Source: Treponema sp.
GTDB taxonomy: Bacteria > Spirochaetota > Spirochaetia > Treponematales > Breznakiellaceae
Direction: 5' to 3'
Assembly: GCA_031273185.1 (NCBI GenBank)
Contig: JAISSG010000097.1
Location: forward strand, 1 to 13,444
DNA length: 13,444 nucleotides
Shown here: piece after piece, positions 1 to 6,253 of the stretch
How the letters are laid out: every line of letters starts with the position of its first letter
Numbering within the stretch: position 1 is the first letter of the stretch
Made by a program: the position numbers and the translations under genes
The notes under the pieces: model-generated
Told to the model about the DNA's origin: nothing
What the model saw: the letters and a program-made list of their open reading frames with translations, nothing else
Database searches by the model: none

Positions 1-20
1 ATTGTGTTATACTTGTTCAT
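1..20 (-). CDS. Start of a leftward gene that runs off the window (unknown product)
   Basis: Read leftward, an ATG at 20-18 is preceded by a textbook Shine-Dalgarno AAGGAG (33-28) with 7 nt spacing, and the frame stays open to the window edge (Met-Asn-Lys-Tyr-Asn-Thr). Only six codons are visible, so no function can be given. The surrounding DNA is as AT-rich as the small ORF on the other strand, which suggests both belong to the same acquired patch. The call rests on the ribosome site alone and could be chance. Confidence 0.35.
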
Positions 21-113
21 ATCCTAACTCCTTTTGTAGTAATGATTTAGCTTGGTACCTTTTTCATTCTACTTGAGGAGTTGGGGTTTTTCAACTATTT
101 ATTTTGGACACTA

Positions 114-305
114 ATGATAAAACAAGATAAATTCGATAAATTATTTAATAATTTAACAGAAAATAGCAAACCTGATATTAATAGATTATTAAATGAAAAT
201 ATTGCTGTAATGAAATGGGAGTATAATGATAATAAATATTGGATGTCATTACCAGAGATAAATTATGATTCATTGGAATGGAGTTTTTTTATTGAAATCG
301 AATAA
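114..305 (+). CDS. Small AT-rich hypothetical protein (63 aa)
   Basis: A 63-residue protein of no family I recognise. It is rich in Asn, Lys, Ile and Glu and has an acidic, aromatic tail (MKWEYNDNKYW near the middle, FFIEIE at the end). No signal peptide or membrane segment is visible. I chose the ATG at 114. The same frame can also start at a TTG at 81, but the purine-rich GAGGAG at 75-80 touches that codon and is too close for normal spacing. Base composition and codon use (A/T-ending codons) differ sharply from the GC-rich genes after position 565, indicating a separate origin. It ends 15 bp before a large inverted-repeat element, an arrangement resembling an integron gene cassette. It could also be the tail of a decayed larger gene. 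Confidence 0.5.
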   Translation: MIKQDKFDKLFNNLTENSKPDINRLLNENIAVMKWEYNDNKYWMSLPEINYDSLEWSFFIEIE

Positions 306-319
306 AAATAAATGAAGAG

Positions 320-484
320 GACAAACGGCATATAACGGACGGTATACGCTCTGCCGCCATTCGGCGGCTCCGGGGTTCGCTACGGCTAGGTCGGTCGCTT
401 CGCTCGCTCCCACGCCTTCGCTCACCCACATTGCAAACCGCTCGGTTAGCGGTTTGCAACGTCGTATACCTAGAAACGTTTGTC
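320..484. repeat. Nested inverted-repeat element, attC-like fold
   Basis: Four sets of complementary arms are visible. The outer arms GACAAACG (320-327) and CGTTTGTC (477-484) are perfect. The second arms GGTATACG (341-348) and CGTATACC (463-470) are perfect. Inside are a hairpin GCCGCC-ATTC-GGCGGC (353-368) and a 12-bp perfect hairpin (431-442 with 448-459, loop CGGTT). Two paired boxes separated by unequal unpaired spacers (13 and 6 nt) and capped by hairpins is how integron attC sites fold as single strands. The strict GTTRRRY/RYYYAAC core boxes are not met, so it could instead be a MITE-like or other dispersed repeat, or it could serve as a terminator. It sits at the boundary between the AT-rich patch and the GC-rich core. 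Confidence 0.5.
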
Positions 485-506
485 GTGGTTTTTACTTGTA
501 GCCATA

Positions 507-536
507 TTGACAAAAAATAACCAAATACGACAGAAT
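507..536 (+). promoter_or_regulatory. Putative promoter for the tRNA and moxR operon
   Basis: A perfect -35 TTGACA (507-512) is followed after 18 bp by CAGAAT (531-536), a 4/6 match to the -10 box. Transcription would start near 543, about 110 nt before the tRNA. No better candidate lies between the repeat element and the tRNA, so this promoter may drive both the tRNA and the genes behind it. Confidence 0.4.
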
Positions 537-651
537 TGGGCTATTAAATCCCCAAAGTAACAACTTGCGGATTATATTTTTCGGCGGCAGGCGACCCTTT
601 GGGCCGCGTGCCGCGAGGAAACGTTTTTACGGCGCCGCCTGTCGGCGTCGC

Positions 652-724
652 GGCGGCATAGCTCAGTTGGTAGAGCAAACGGCTCATATCCGTTGGGTCA
701 TAGGTCCGAGTCCTATTGCCGCTA
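652..724 (+). tRNA. tRNA with CAU anticodon (elongator tRNA-Met-like)
   Basis: The 73-nt cloverleaf is complete by eye. The acceptor arm is GGCGGCA with TGCCGCT. It is followed by TA at positions 8-9, a D arm GCTC/GAGC, an anticodon arm AACGG/CCGTT around loop CTCATAT (anticodon CAT), a 5-nt variable loop GGGTC and a T arm ATAGG/CCTAT. The discriminator is A and no CCA is encoded. Two oddities stand out. The first acceptor pair is G-U rather than G-C, and the T loop reads TCCGAGT, so position 55 is C instead of the nearly universal U that becomes pseudouridine. CAU could also decode Ile after lysidine modification, but the body resembles elongator tRNA-Met. The gene lies 26 bp before moxR on the same strand. 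Confidence 0.87.
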
Positions 725-750
725 ACGCACTGGCCTTGTACAATAAAGGC

Positions 751-1782
751 ATGGACAAGAACAACGCGCTCGCCCTTGGCGCCTCGCTGATCGATTCGTG
801 CCGGAAAGAACTGGCGAAACGTATCGTCGGGCAGGGGCAGATGGTTGACGGGCTGTTGACCGCCCTTATCGCCGGGGGGCACATCCTCCTTGAGGGGGTG
901 CCGGGGCTGGCGAAAACCCTGGCGGTCAAGAGCCTGGCGCAGATCACCGGGCTTGAGTTCAAGCGGATACAGTTCACGCCGGACCTGCTGCCGGCAGACC
1001 TCACCGGGACACTGATCTGGGACCAGGCGAAGGGGAGCTTTTCCGTGCGCCGGGGGCCGGTTTTTGCCAACGTGATTCTCGCGGACGAGATTAACCGCGC
1101 ACCGGCAAAGATGCAGTCGGCGCTGCTTGAGGCGATGGAAGAACGGCAGGTTACAATCGGAGAGACGAGCTACCCCCTGCCTGACCCGTTTTTCGTGCTT
1201 GCAACCGAAAACCCTATCGAGCATGAGGGAACTTACTCCCTGCCGGAGGCGGAGCTTGACCGCTTCCTGCTCAAGCTCCTGGTGTCGTACCCCACGCCGG
1301 AAGAAGAGCTTGCCATTGTCGCCCGCACCCCCCCGATGGCTTCAGGAGGACTGCGGCATCCTGAGCCGCTGTCGGCGGTGCTGGACGGACGGGCGATTGC
1401 CATGCTGCGGGGCGCCGCCGACTCGATCCACCTTGACGGCAAGATCGCCGAGTACATCGTGTCGATTGTCGTGGCGACAAGGCCGGCTTCTGCCCTTTCC
1501 GGCGCGGCCAGATCGCAGCCGTCGGGCTCGGCGAGGGCGGCTGAGGGCATTTACCGCTACGTGTCGTTTGGCGCCTCTCCCCGTGCGTCCATCGCCCTGC
1601 ACCGCTGTTCCCGCATACTCGCGCTTTTTGCAGGCAGGGGGCACGTCAGCCCGGAGGACGTGAAGGCGGCGGCGTACCCGGTGCTGCGGCATCGCATCGT
1701 GCTTTCATACGAAGCCGAGGCGGACGGCCTTGATGCCGACGCGGTCATTTCCCGGATTCTCTCCCACGTTCCAATCCCCTGA
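751..1782 (+). CDS. moxR: MoxR-family AAA+ ATPase of the Bat operon
   Basis: A cytoplasmic AAA+ ATPase of the MoxR family (343 aa, normal length), expected to use ATP hydrolysis to remodel or activate partner proteins with VWA domains. The Walker A motif GVPGLAKT lies at about residues 50-57. The Walker B/MoxR signature LADEINRAPAKMQSALLEAMEE surrounds residues 110-130. The sensor 1 segment ATENPIEHEGTYSLPEAELDR and a sensor 2 GASPRA motif near residue 275 are intact. The frame is open back to 565, but that extension would translate the tRNA, so I chose the ATG at 751. Its purine stretch AAAGG sits only 1 nt upstream, so initiation may be weak. The next gene starts 7 bp after the stop. Placement ahead of DUF58 and two VWA genes is the classical Bat arrangement. 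Confidence 0.95.
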   Translation: MDKNNALALGASLIDSCRKELAKRIVGQGQMVDGLLTALIAGGHILLEGVPGLAKTLAVKSLAQITGLEFKRIQFTPDLLPADLTGTLIWDQAKGSFSVRRGPVFANVILADEINRAPAKMQSALLEAMEERQVTIGETSYPLPDPFFVLATENPIEHEGTYSLPEAELDRFLLKLLVSYPTPEEELAIVARTPPMASGGLRHPEPLSAVLDGRAIAMLRGAADSIHLDGKIAEYIVSIVVATRPASALSGAARSQPSGSARAAEGIYRYVSFGASPRASIALHRCSRILALFAGRGHVSPEDVKAAAYPVLRHRIVLSYEAEADGLDADAVISRILSHVPIP

Positions 1783-1789
1783 ACGCGCC

Positions 1790-2728
1790 ATGGATACCCA
1801 TGAACTCTTAAGCAAGATAACCAGGCTTCCCATTGTCACCGACAGCCTTTCGGTGGATATGCTTTCCGGCAATTTCCGCTCCGTGTTCAAGGGCCAAGGC
1901 CTGGAATTTGACGAGGCGCGGCATTACCAGTGGGGCGACGACGCGAAGGCTATTGACTGGAACGCCAGCGTCCGCCTCGGCACGCCTTTCGTGAAGATGT
2001 TCCGCGAGGAACGGGAACTAACTATTCTGCTGCTCCTGGACACCTCGGCCTCGATGAACAGCGGGACGGCAAACATCTGGGGAAAGGCGCAGGGCATGAA
2101 CCCTTACGAGCAGGCGCTGCTTGTAGCGGCCCTTATCGCGTTTTCGGCAGAGCGCGGCGGGCAGCGGGTAGGGGCCTTGCTCTTTGACCGGGAGATAGCG
2201 CGCGTGTTCCCGCCGCGCAAGGGAAGGCGCAACGTGCTTGCTTTCGTGTCGGGGGCGCTGCAATGCCACAGGCCCGGCGGGGCTTCTCGCCATTTGCCGT
2301 GGCAAAAGCCGCAACGCGACGGGCAGAGCAGCAACCTCCGCTCTGCCATCGCCGGCGCAAGCCGCCTCCTCAAGCGGCGGAGCATGGTGGTGCTGATCTC
2401 CGACTTTCTGAGCGTGGGCTGGGAACAGGAGCTGGCCGACCTTGGCCGAAGGCATGACGTGATTGCCGTCAGGGTAAATGATCCGGCGGACGGGGAATTG
2501 CCCGACCTGGGGCTCCTCGCCATCGAGGACCCTGAGACCGGCCTGCGTCTGGCGGCCCCGACAAGCTCTGCCTCGTTCCGCGACGCGTGGCTCGTGTGGC
2601 ACAAGGAACGCGCCGATCTGTGGCTGAACCTGTGCCGCAGGGCGGGCGTTGCCAGCCTTGATCTTCCCGTAGATGCGGACGCGGCGGCGGAACTGAGGCG
2701 TTTTTTTGGCGGCAGGGGCAGACGGTAA
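1790..2728 (+). CDS. DUF58 (VWA-like) protein of the Bat operon
   Basis: A 312-residue DUF58 protein, probably cytoplasmic since no signal or membrane segment is visible. Early in the protein is the family hallmark FDEARHYQWGDDAKAIDW followed by NAS and RLG (residues about 40-64). A von Willebrand A-type MIDAS loop DTSAS then follows at 84-88 after a hydrophobic strand (LTILLLL). A later strand with aspartate (VVLISDFLS) matches the second metal-site segment of VWA folds. DUF58 proteins almost always sit beside MoxR ATPases and are thought to be their partners. The start at 1790 gives a 7-bp gap from moxR, and the sequence begins MDTHELLSKI. The next start follows 3 bp after the stop, indicating translational coupling. 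Confidence 0.92.
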   Translation: MDTHELLSKITRLPIVTDSLSVDMLSGNFRSVFKGQGLEFDEARHYQWGDDAKAIDWNASVRLGTPFVKMFREERELTILLLLDTSASMNSGTANIWGKAQGMNPYEQALLVAALIAFSAERGGQRVGALLFDREIARVFPPRKGRRNVLAFVSGALQCHRPGGASRHLPWQKPQRDGQSSNLRSAIAGASRLLKRRSMVVLISDFLSVGWEQELADLGRRHDVIAVRVNDPADGELPDLGLLAIEDPETGLRLAAPTSSASFRDAWLVWHKERADLWLNLCRRAGVASLDLPVDADAAAELRRFFGGRGRR

Positions 2729-2731
2729 CAA

Positions 2732-3646
2732 ATGGTGAATCGCAGCGCCCTGGCCCTGTTCTTCCTCATGCTGGCCCTTGCCTGCGCCCCGGCATCCCCG
2801 CAGGACAGGCGCGACGGCGCTTACATGGTTCCCCCCAGGGTATTTGTCGGCGACCAGGCAAGTTTTGTCCTGCCCCTGCCGGGCTTTCCCGTGCAGGCGG
2901 ATGTGGAACTCAGCCGGGAGCGCATTCCCCCATCCCCCGAAATCGACATTTACCGTGTCGTGCTTGAGCGAAGGCCCGGCGGTAATCGTCTTGTGGTTGA
3001 ATTTGCCGCTTACGCGCCGGGGACTCTGACGCTGCCCCCGATCAGCATCGCCGGGGAGGTTTTCAGCGGCCTGGCAATCGAGATAAGCTCCATACTTGAA
3101 CCCGGCGAGTCAGGCAGGGTGCTTTCCGGCCCCGCCCAGCCGCTGGCGATTCCCGGCACAAGCCTCTTGATCTACGGGACCATATTCGCTTCGATCCTTG
3201 CCCTCCTCCTGGCGCTGTGGATCGTGCTATGGGGACGCAGGCAGATGAAGGACTGGCTGGAAGCATGGAAGCTCAGGCGGCTGCTGGTTTCAATGTGGAG
3301 AATAGAAAAACGCCTGAGAAGGGACCTGGCAAAAGGGCTGGCCCGGCGGGAAATTCTCGACAGGCTGTCAATCGAGTTCCGCAGTTTCCTGTCGTACTTT
3401 TCCGGGAAGAACTGCCGAGCCATGACCGCATTGGAATTCGACCGCGCCGCGTTTTTTGAGGAATACCCCAGCGCGCCAAGCGGTGAATTCCTTGGGGGCT
3501 TTTTTGGCCGCTGCGACAGCATCCGTTTTTCGGGAGGCGAAATCGACGACAGCGCGGCGCTGGCATTGCTTGCCGACGTAAAGTCATTCCTGAAAACGCT
3601 GGATCAGGCGATGCGAAAGGGAAACTTGCAAGGAGATGCCGCATGA
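2732..3646 (+). CDS. Unnamed exported membrane protein of the spirochaetal Bat operon (BB0174 position)
   Basis: A 304-residue protein without a well-known name. Residues 1-18 form a signal peptide ending LALAC, which could be a relaxed spirochaetal lipobox. Residues about 25-135 look like an all-beta periplasmic domain, with Pro-rich strands and the phrase YAPGTLTLPPI, reminiscent of the adhesion-like modules of BatD. A strong membrane segment lies at about 147-170 (GTIFASILALLLALWIVLW), followed by a basic, helical cytoplasmic C-terminus. This layout resembles DUF4381-type proteins found between DUF58 and BatA genes, and it holds the place of Borrelia BB0174. I infer a role linking the periplasmic face to MoxR/DUF58. 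It overlaps batA by 4 bp (ATGA), so the two are translationally coupled. Confidence 0.85.
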   Translation: MVNRSALALFFLMLALACAPASPQDRRDGAYMVPPRVFVGDQASFVLPLPGFPVQADVELSRERIPPSPEIDIYRVVLERRPGGNRLVVEFAAYAPGTLTLPPISIAGEVFSGLAIEISSILEPGESGRVLSGPAQPLAIPGTSLLIYGTIFASILALLLALWIVLWGRRQMKDWLEAWKLRRLLVSMWRIEKRLRRDLAKGLARREILDRLSIEFRSFLSYFSGKNCRAMTALEFDRAAFFEEYPSAPSGEFLGGFFGRCDSIRFSGGEIDDSAALALLADVKSFLKTLDQAMRKGNLQGDAA

Positions 3647-4653
3647 CACCGGCGGGCTTTGGATTCGAGCGGCCCCTGCTGGCCGTTGCGGCATTAATCG
3701 TTATTCCGCTTGCCATTGCGCTGGCGCGGAGGCTGGGCAGCCCCTTTACCGCGTCCATCCCCATCGGCCCCCCGGGGGGCGTTCCTTTCAAGGCACCCTT
3801 TAACCTGGAGGGCATCGTCAGGCTGTTGCGCATAATGGAATACTGCGGGGTTTTCCTGCTTTTTGCCGGGGCCGCAGGCCCTTTGATCAAAACGTCGGAA
3901 ACTATCTGGCTGAACCGGGGCGCGGACATACTCTTTGTGCTGGACATCAGCCCCAGCATGGCGGCGCTTGACATGGACGGAGCAAGCCGGTTTTCCGCCG
4001 CCCGCCGCCTGCTGAAAGATTTCGCCGGGCGCCGCCCCACGGACGGCATCGGCCTGGTCGCGGTGGGCAGTGACGCCGCCCTGCTTCTCCCCCCGGCCAC
4101 GGACCGCGAACTGCTTGCGTCGCGGCTGGAAGACCAGCGGATTGGCGAGTTGGGCGACGGCACCGCCCTGGGCATGGGGCTTGCGGTGGCGGCTTATCAC
4201 CTTGAAAAATCCACCGCGCAGCGGAGGGCCGTGGTGCTTATCAGCGACGGCGAGAACAACGCCGGGGCGATTCACCCCGAGACCGCAGCGACCATGCTCA
4301 GGGACATTGGCGTCTCGCTGTGGGTCATCGGCATAGGTTCCGGCGGGGAAGTCCCCATCGACTACGCCGATCCCTTTACGAGGATGCGGCGCACCGGGTT
4401 GTTTGATTCCCGCTACGACGTGGATGCCCTTCGCGGCATTAGCTCGGCGGGAGGGGGAACGTGGATTTCCGCAGCCTCGGCGGATGCCCTCGCCCTGGCT
4501 TTTGCCCGCGTAGACGACCAGGAAATGGTTGTGCGCCGCTCGGGGATTGTTACGAAATCCCGCCCCTGCCACCCGCCCTTTCTTATCATCGCCCTGGGCC
4601 TGATCGCCGCCGCCAGTTTCGCCAGGCGCTTCTTCCTGGGGGCATGGCTATGA
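3643..4653 (+). CDS. batA: BatA: VWA-domain inner-membrane protein
   Basis: A 336-residue inner-membrane protein with a single VWA domain. Membrane segments lie at about 11-28, 66-82 and near the C-terminus (FLIIALGLIAAASF). The MIDAS is complete: DISPS at 101-105, a threonine in ELGDGTALGMG, and the aspartate of VVLISDGENNAG. This is the form expected to bind a divalent cation and a protein ligand. In other bacteria BatA works with BatB and MoxR in envelope integrity or stress tolerance, although the old name (Bacteroides aerotolerance) overstates a proven role. The name is given by position, first of two VWA genes. It overlaps both neighbours by ATGA, tying its translation to theirs. Confidence 0.92.
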   Translation: MTPAGFGFERPLLAVAALIVIPLAIALARRLGSPFTASIPIGPPGGVPFKAPFNLEGIVRLLRIMEYCGVFLLFAGAAGPLIKTSETIWLNRGADILFVLDISPSMAALDMDGASRFSAARRLLKDFAGRRPTDGIGLVAVGSDAALLLPPATDRELLASRLEDQRIGELGDGTALGMGLAVAAYHLEKSTAQRRAVVLISDGENNAGAIHPETAATMLRDIGVSLWVIGIGSGGEVPIDYADPFTRMRRTGLFDSRYDVDALRGISSAGGGTWISAASADALALAFARVDDQEMVVRRSGIVTKSRPCHPPFLIIALGLIAAASFARRFFLGAWL

Positions 4654-5603
4654 ACAGCGATGCCTTCATCGTCTTCGATCATCCCTGGGTACTGCTGGGT
4701 TTTGCCGTTTTCGTCCCGCTTGCCCTGGGCGATCGCTTCTCCTCGCGCAGAAAGCGCATCAGGAAAAACCTGCCGAAAAACCTCTGGTCGAAACTCTCCG
4801 TATCCCGCCTCTTTTTCTGGCTTTTCCTGGCCTGCCTCATAGCCGCCCTTGCCGGCCCGCGATGGGGGACTGGGCAGGCGCCGGGCGAGTACCGCCGCGC
4901 TGTAGACGCGGTCATCGCCCTTGACGTTTCCCGCAGCATGGAGATCGTTGACAGCTCCGGCGGCATTTCCCGCATGGAGCGGGGACTGTCAATCGTCCGA
5001 AAAACCATCGCAGCCCTGCCGGAAATGCGTTTTGCCATTACGGTTAGCAGGAGCAGGGGCATTATCGCCATCCCCCTGACCTGGGACACCGATGCGGTGC
5101 TTGCCTTCCTGGAGGCTGTTGACGGTTCGTCCCTTACCGGCAGGGGAACAAACCTCGAATCGCTGCTGGACGCATCGGCGGGGGCGTTCCAGGCGTCCCA
5201 TCCGTCGAACCGGGTGATCGTCCTGGTTTCGGACGGCGAAGCCTTGTCGGGATCCCTTACTGCGGCGATCGGGCGCTGCGGACAGGAGGGCATCGCCGTT
5301 ACCCCGGTTGCCGTGGGCAGCGACGAGGGCAGCGAGGTTCCCGGCACAGGCGGCGTCATCAGCCGCAGGGATTCTTACGCGATGCAAACGGCGGCTACGG
5401 AAACCGGCGGCGCTTATATCGACGGAAACCGCGAGGACGCATCTGCGTACCTTGCCGCCTACCTGCGTTCCCTGGCCTCCCCCCTGGAGATCAGGAAAAA
5501 CTCAAGCGAGCGAAAGGCTCGCTGGCTCATGTTCGCCATGATCGCTATAATGTGCTTTGGCGCATCCAAACTCAGCCTTTTACGAATAAGGAATAAGGAA
5601 TGA
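4650..5603 (+). CDS. batB: BatB: second VWA-domain inner-membrane protein
   Basis: A 317-residue paralogue of BatA. Two membrane segments occur near 10-27 and 52-68, then a VWA domain with MIDAS residues DVSRS (92-96), the threonine of GRGTNLESLL and the aspartate of VLVSDGEALSG, and a C-terminal membrane helix (LMFAMIAIMCFGASKLSLL). I preferred the ATG at 4650, which overlaps the batA stop and has GGGGG (4638-4642) at 7 nt, over the ATG at 4644. The last codons and the TGA stop lie inside a tandem heptamer array, so copy-number changes there would alter the C-terminus. A perfect 7-bp hairpin (5505-5511 with 5517-5523, loop GAAAG) sits in the coding sequence shortly before. The function should be the same complex as BatA. 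Confidence 0.92.
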   Translation: MNSDAFIVFDHPWVLLGFAVFVPLALGDRFSSRRKRIRKNLPKNLWSKLSVSRLFFWLFLACLIAALAGPRWGTGQAPGEYRRAVDAVIALDVSRSMEIVDSSGGISRMERGLSIVRKTIAALPEMRFAITVSRSRGIIAIPLTWDTDAVLAFLEAVDGSSLTGRGTNLESLLDASAGAFQASHPSNRVIVLVSDGEALSGSLTAAIGRCGQEGIAVTPVAVGSDEGSEVPGTGGVISRRDSYAMQTAATETGGAYIDGNREDASAYLAAYLRSLASPLEIRKNSSERKARWLMFAMIAIMCFGASKLSLLRIRNKE

Positions 5604-5653
5604 GGAATGAGGAATGGGGAATGGGGAATGGGGAATGGGGAATGGGGAGTGAG
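5584..5653 (+). repeat. Ten-copy heptamer array with G-quadruplex motif at the batB/batC junction
   Basis: Ten head-to-tail 7-bp units run 5584-5653: GAATAAG twice, GAATGAG twice, GAATGGG five times, then GAGTGAG. The uniform core and drifted edges are typical of slippage. The five core units create GGGG tracts at 5616-5619, 5623-5626, 5630-5633, 5637-5640 and 5644-5647, each separated by AAT, which is an ideal G-quadruplex pattern in the coding strand and mRNA. The same array supplies repeated Shine-Dalgarno-like G runs and a start codon every 7 nt, cycling through all three frames. It also contains the batB stop codon (5601-5603). Confidence 0.95.
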
Positions 5654-6251
5654 GAATTATCGATTGAAAAAATTGTTAGTCTTTTTTGCTTTGCCGTTTT
5701 TGGTTTGCGGGTGTTCCGACATTCCCGGCAAGCTGTTGATAATGGAGGCAAATTACTGGAATTCGCGGGGGGTGTACAACGAGGCGATTCCGCCGTACAT
5801 GAGGGCGCTTGATTATAGAGAGGCGGCGCCGTATGCCGAATACGGCCTGGGATCGGTTTATTTCGCCCTTGACGAAAAAGAAGCGGCGCTTGACCGTTTT
5901 GCCAGGGCCAGGGAGGCGCTTGAAACGCTCCCCCCCTCCGCCAATCGGGAGCTTAGATACCGCGTCCACTACAACACCGGGGTGGCCTTGTTCAGCGGGG
6001 GGGATTTTTCCGGCGCGGCGGATTCTTTCCGCAACGCGCTACGGGCTGACGGGCGAAGGATAGAGGCAAAACGGAATCTGGAACTGTGCATCCGGCTGCT
6101 TGAGCGGGAGAACATGCAGAGCGGAAGGGGCGGCGATACCGAAGACGAAAGCAGGGCTGTTCTTTTTGACTATATCCGGCAGAGGGAACTGAGCCAGTAC
6201 AAAAGCCGCGAGTGGGCCGGAGAAGAAGACATAGCGGGGCCGGATTATTAA
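5649..6251 (+). CDS. batC: BatC: TPR-repeat lipoprotein
   Basis: A short periplasmic TPR protein, about 200 residues from the GTG at 5649. The N-terminus MRNYRLKKLLVFFALPFLVC followed by Gly-Cys is a lipoprotein signal with lipobox VCGC. TPR-like helices follow at about 25-60 (ANYWNSRGVYNEAIPPYMRA), 62-90 (AEYGLGSVYFALDEKEAA) and 105-140 (YNTGVALFSGGDFSGAAD). The tail is charged and ends EDIAGPDY. In-frame starts also exist at ATG 5607, ATG 5628 and TTG 5664. The two ATGs would add an acidic heptamer-encoded leader (NGEWG) that fits a signal peptide poorly, so GTG 5649 or TTG 5664 is more plausible. BatC is thought to scaffold the BatA/BatB complex. The gene starts inside the heptamer array, so its translation is probably influenced by repeat number or G-quadruplex folding. 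Confidence 0.85.
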   Translation: MRNYRLKKLLVFFALPFLVCGCSDIPGKLLIMEANYWNSRGVYNEAIPPYMRALDYREAAPYAEYGLGSVYFALDEKEAALDRFARAREALETLPPSANRELRYRVHYNTGVALFSGGDFSGAADSFRNALRADGRRIEAKRNLELCIRLLERENMQSGRGGDTEDESRAVLFDYIRQRELSQYKSREWAGEEDIAGPDY

Positions 6252-6253
6252 TC

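Noticed and set aside
6..12. GTTATAC as the end of a preceding cassette site
   Set aside because: It lies inside the first codons of a leftward gene with a good ribosome site, and only seven bases are involved, so it cannot be supported.
289..513. Leftward 74-codon frame over the repeat element
   Set aside because: It is made of the inverted-repeat DNA itself (Arg/Ser-rich), so it is unlikely to be a protein.
565..750. 62-codon upstream extension of the moxR frame
   Set aside because: It would translate straight through the tRNA gene, and MoxR homology begins only after the ATG at 751.
544..1224. Long leftward open frame (226 codons) opposite the tRNA and moxR
   Set aside because: It is the shadow of a GC-rich gene. 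It covers the tRNA, has Arg/Pro/Gly-rich random-looking composition, and the moxR strand carries clear motifs.
2732..3646. Calling this gene BatD
   Set aside because: A better BatD-like protein lies after batC. Position and topology match the unnamed protein between DUF58 and BatA instead.
5584..5653. CRISPR-like array
   Set aside because: Units are 7 bp, head to tail with no spacers, so this is a simple tandem repeat.
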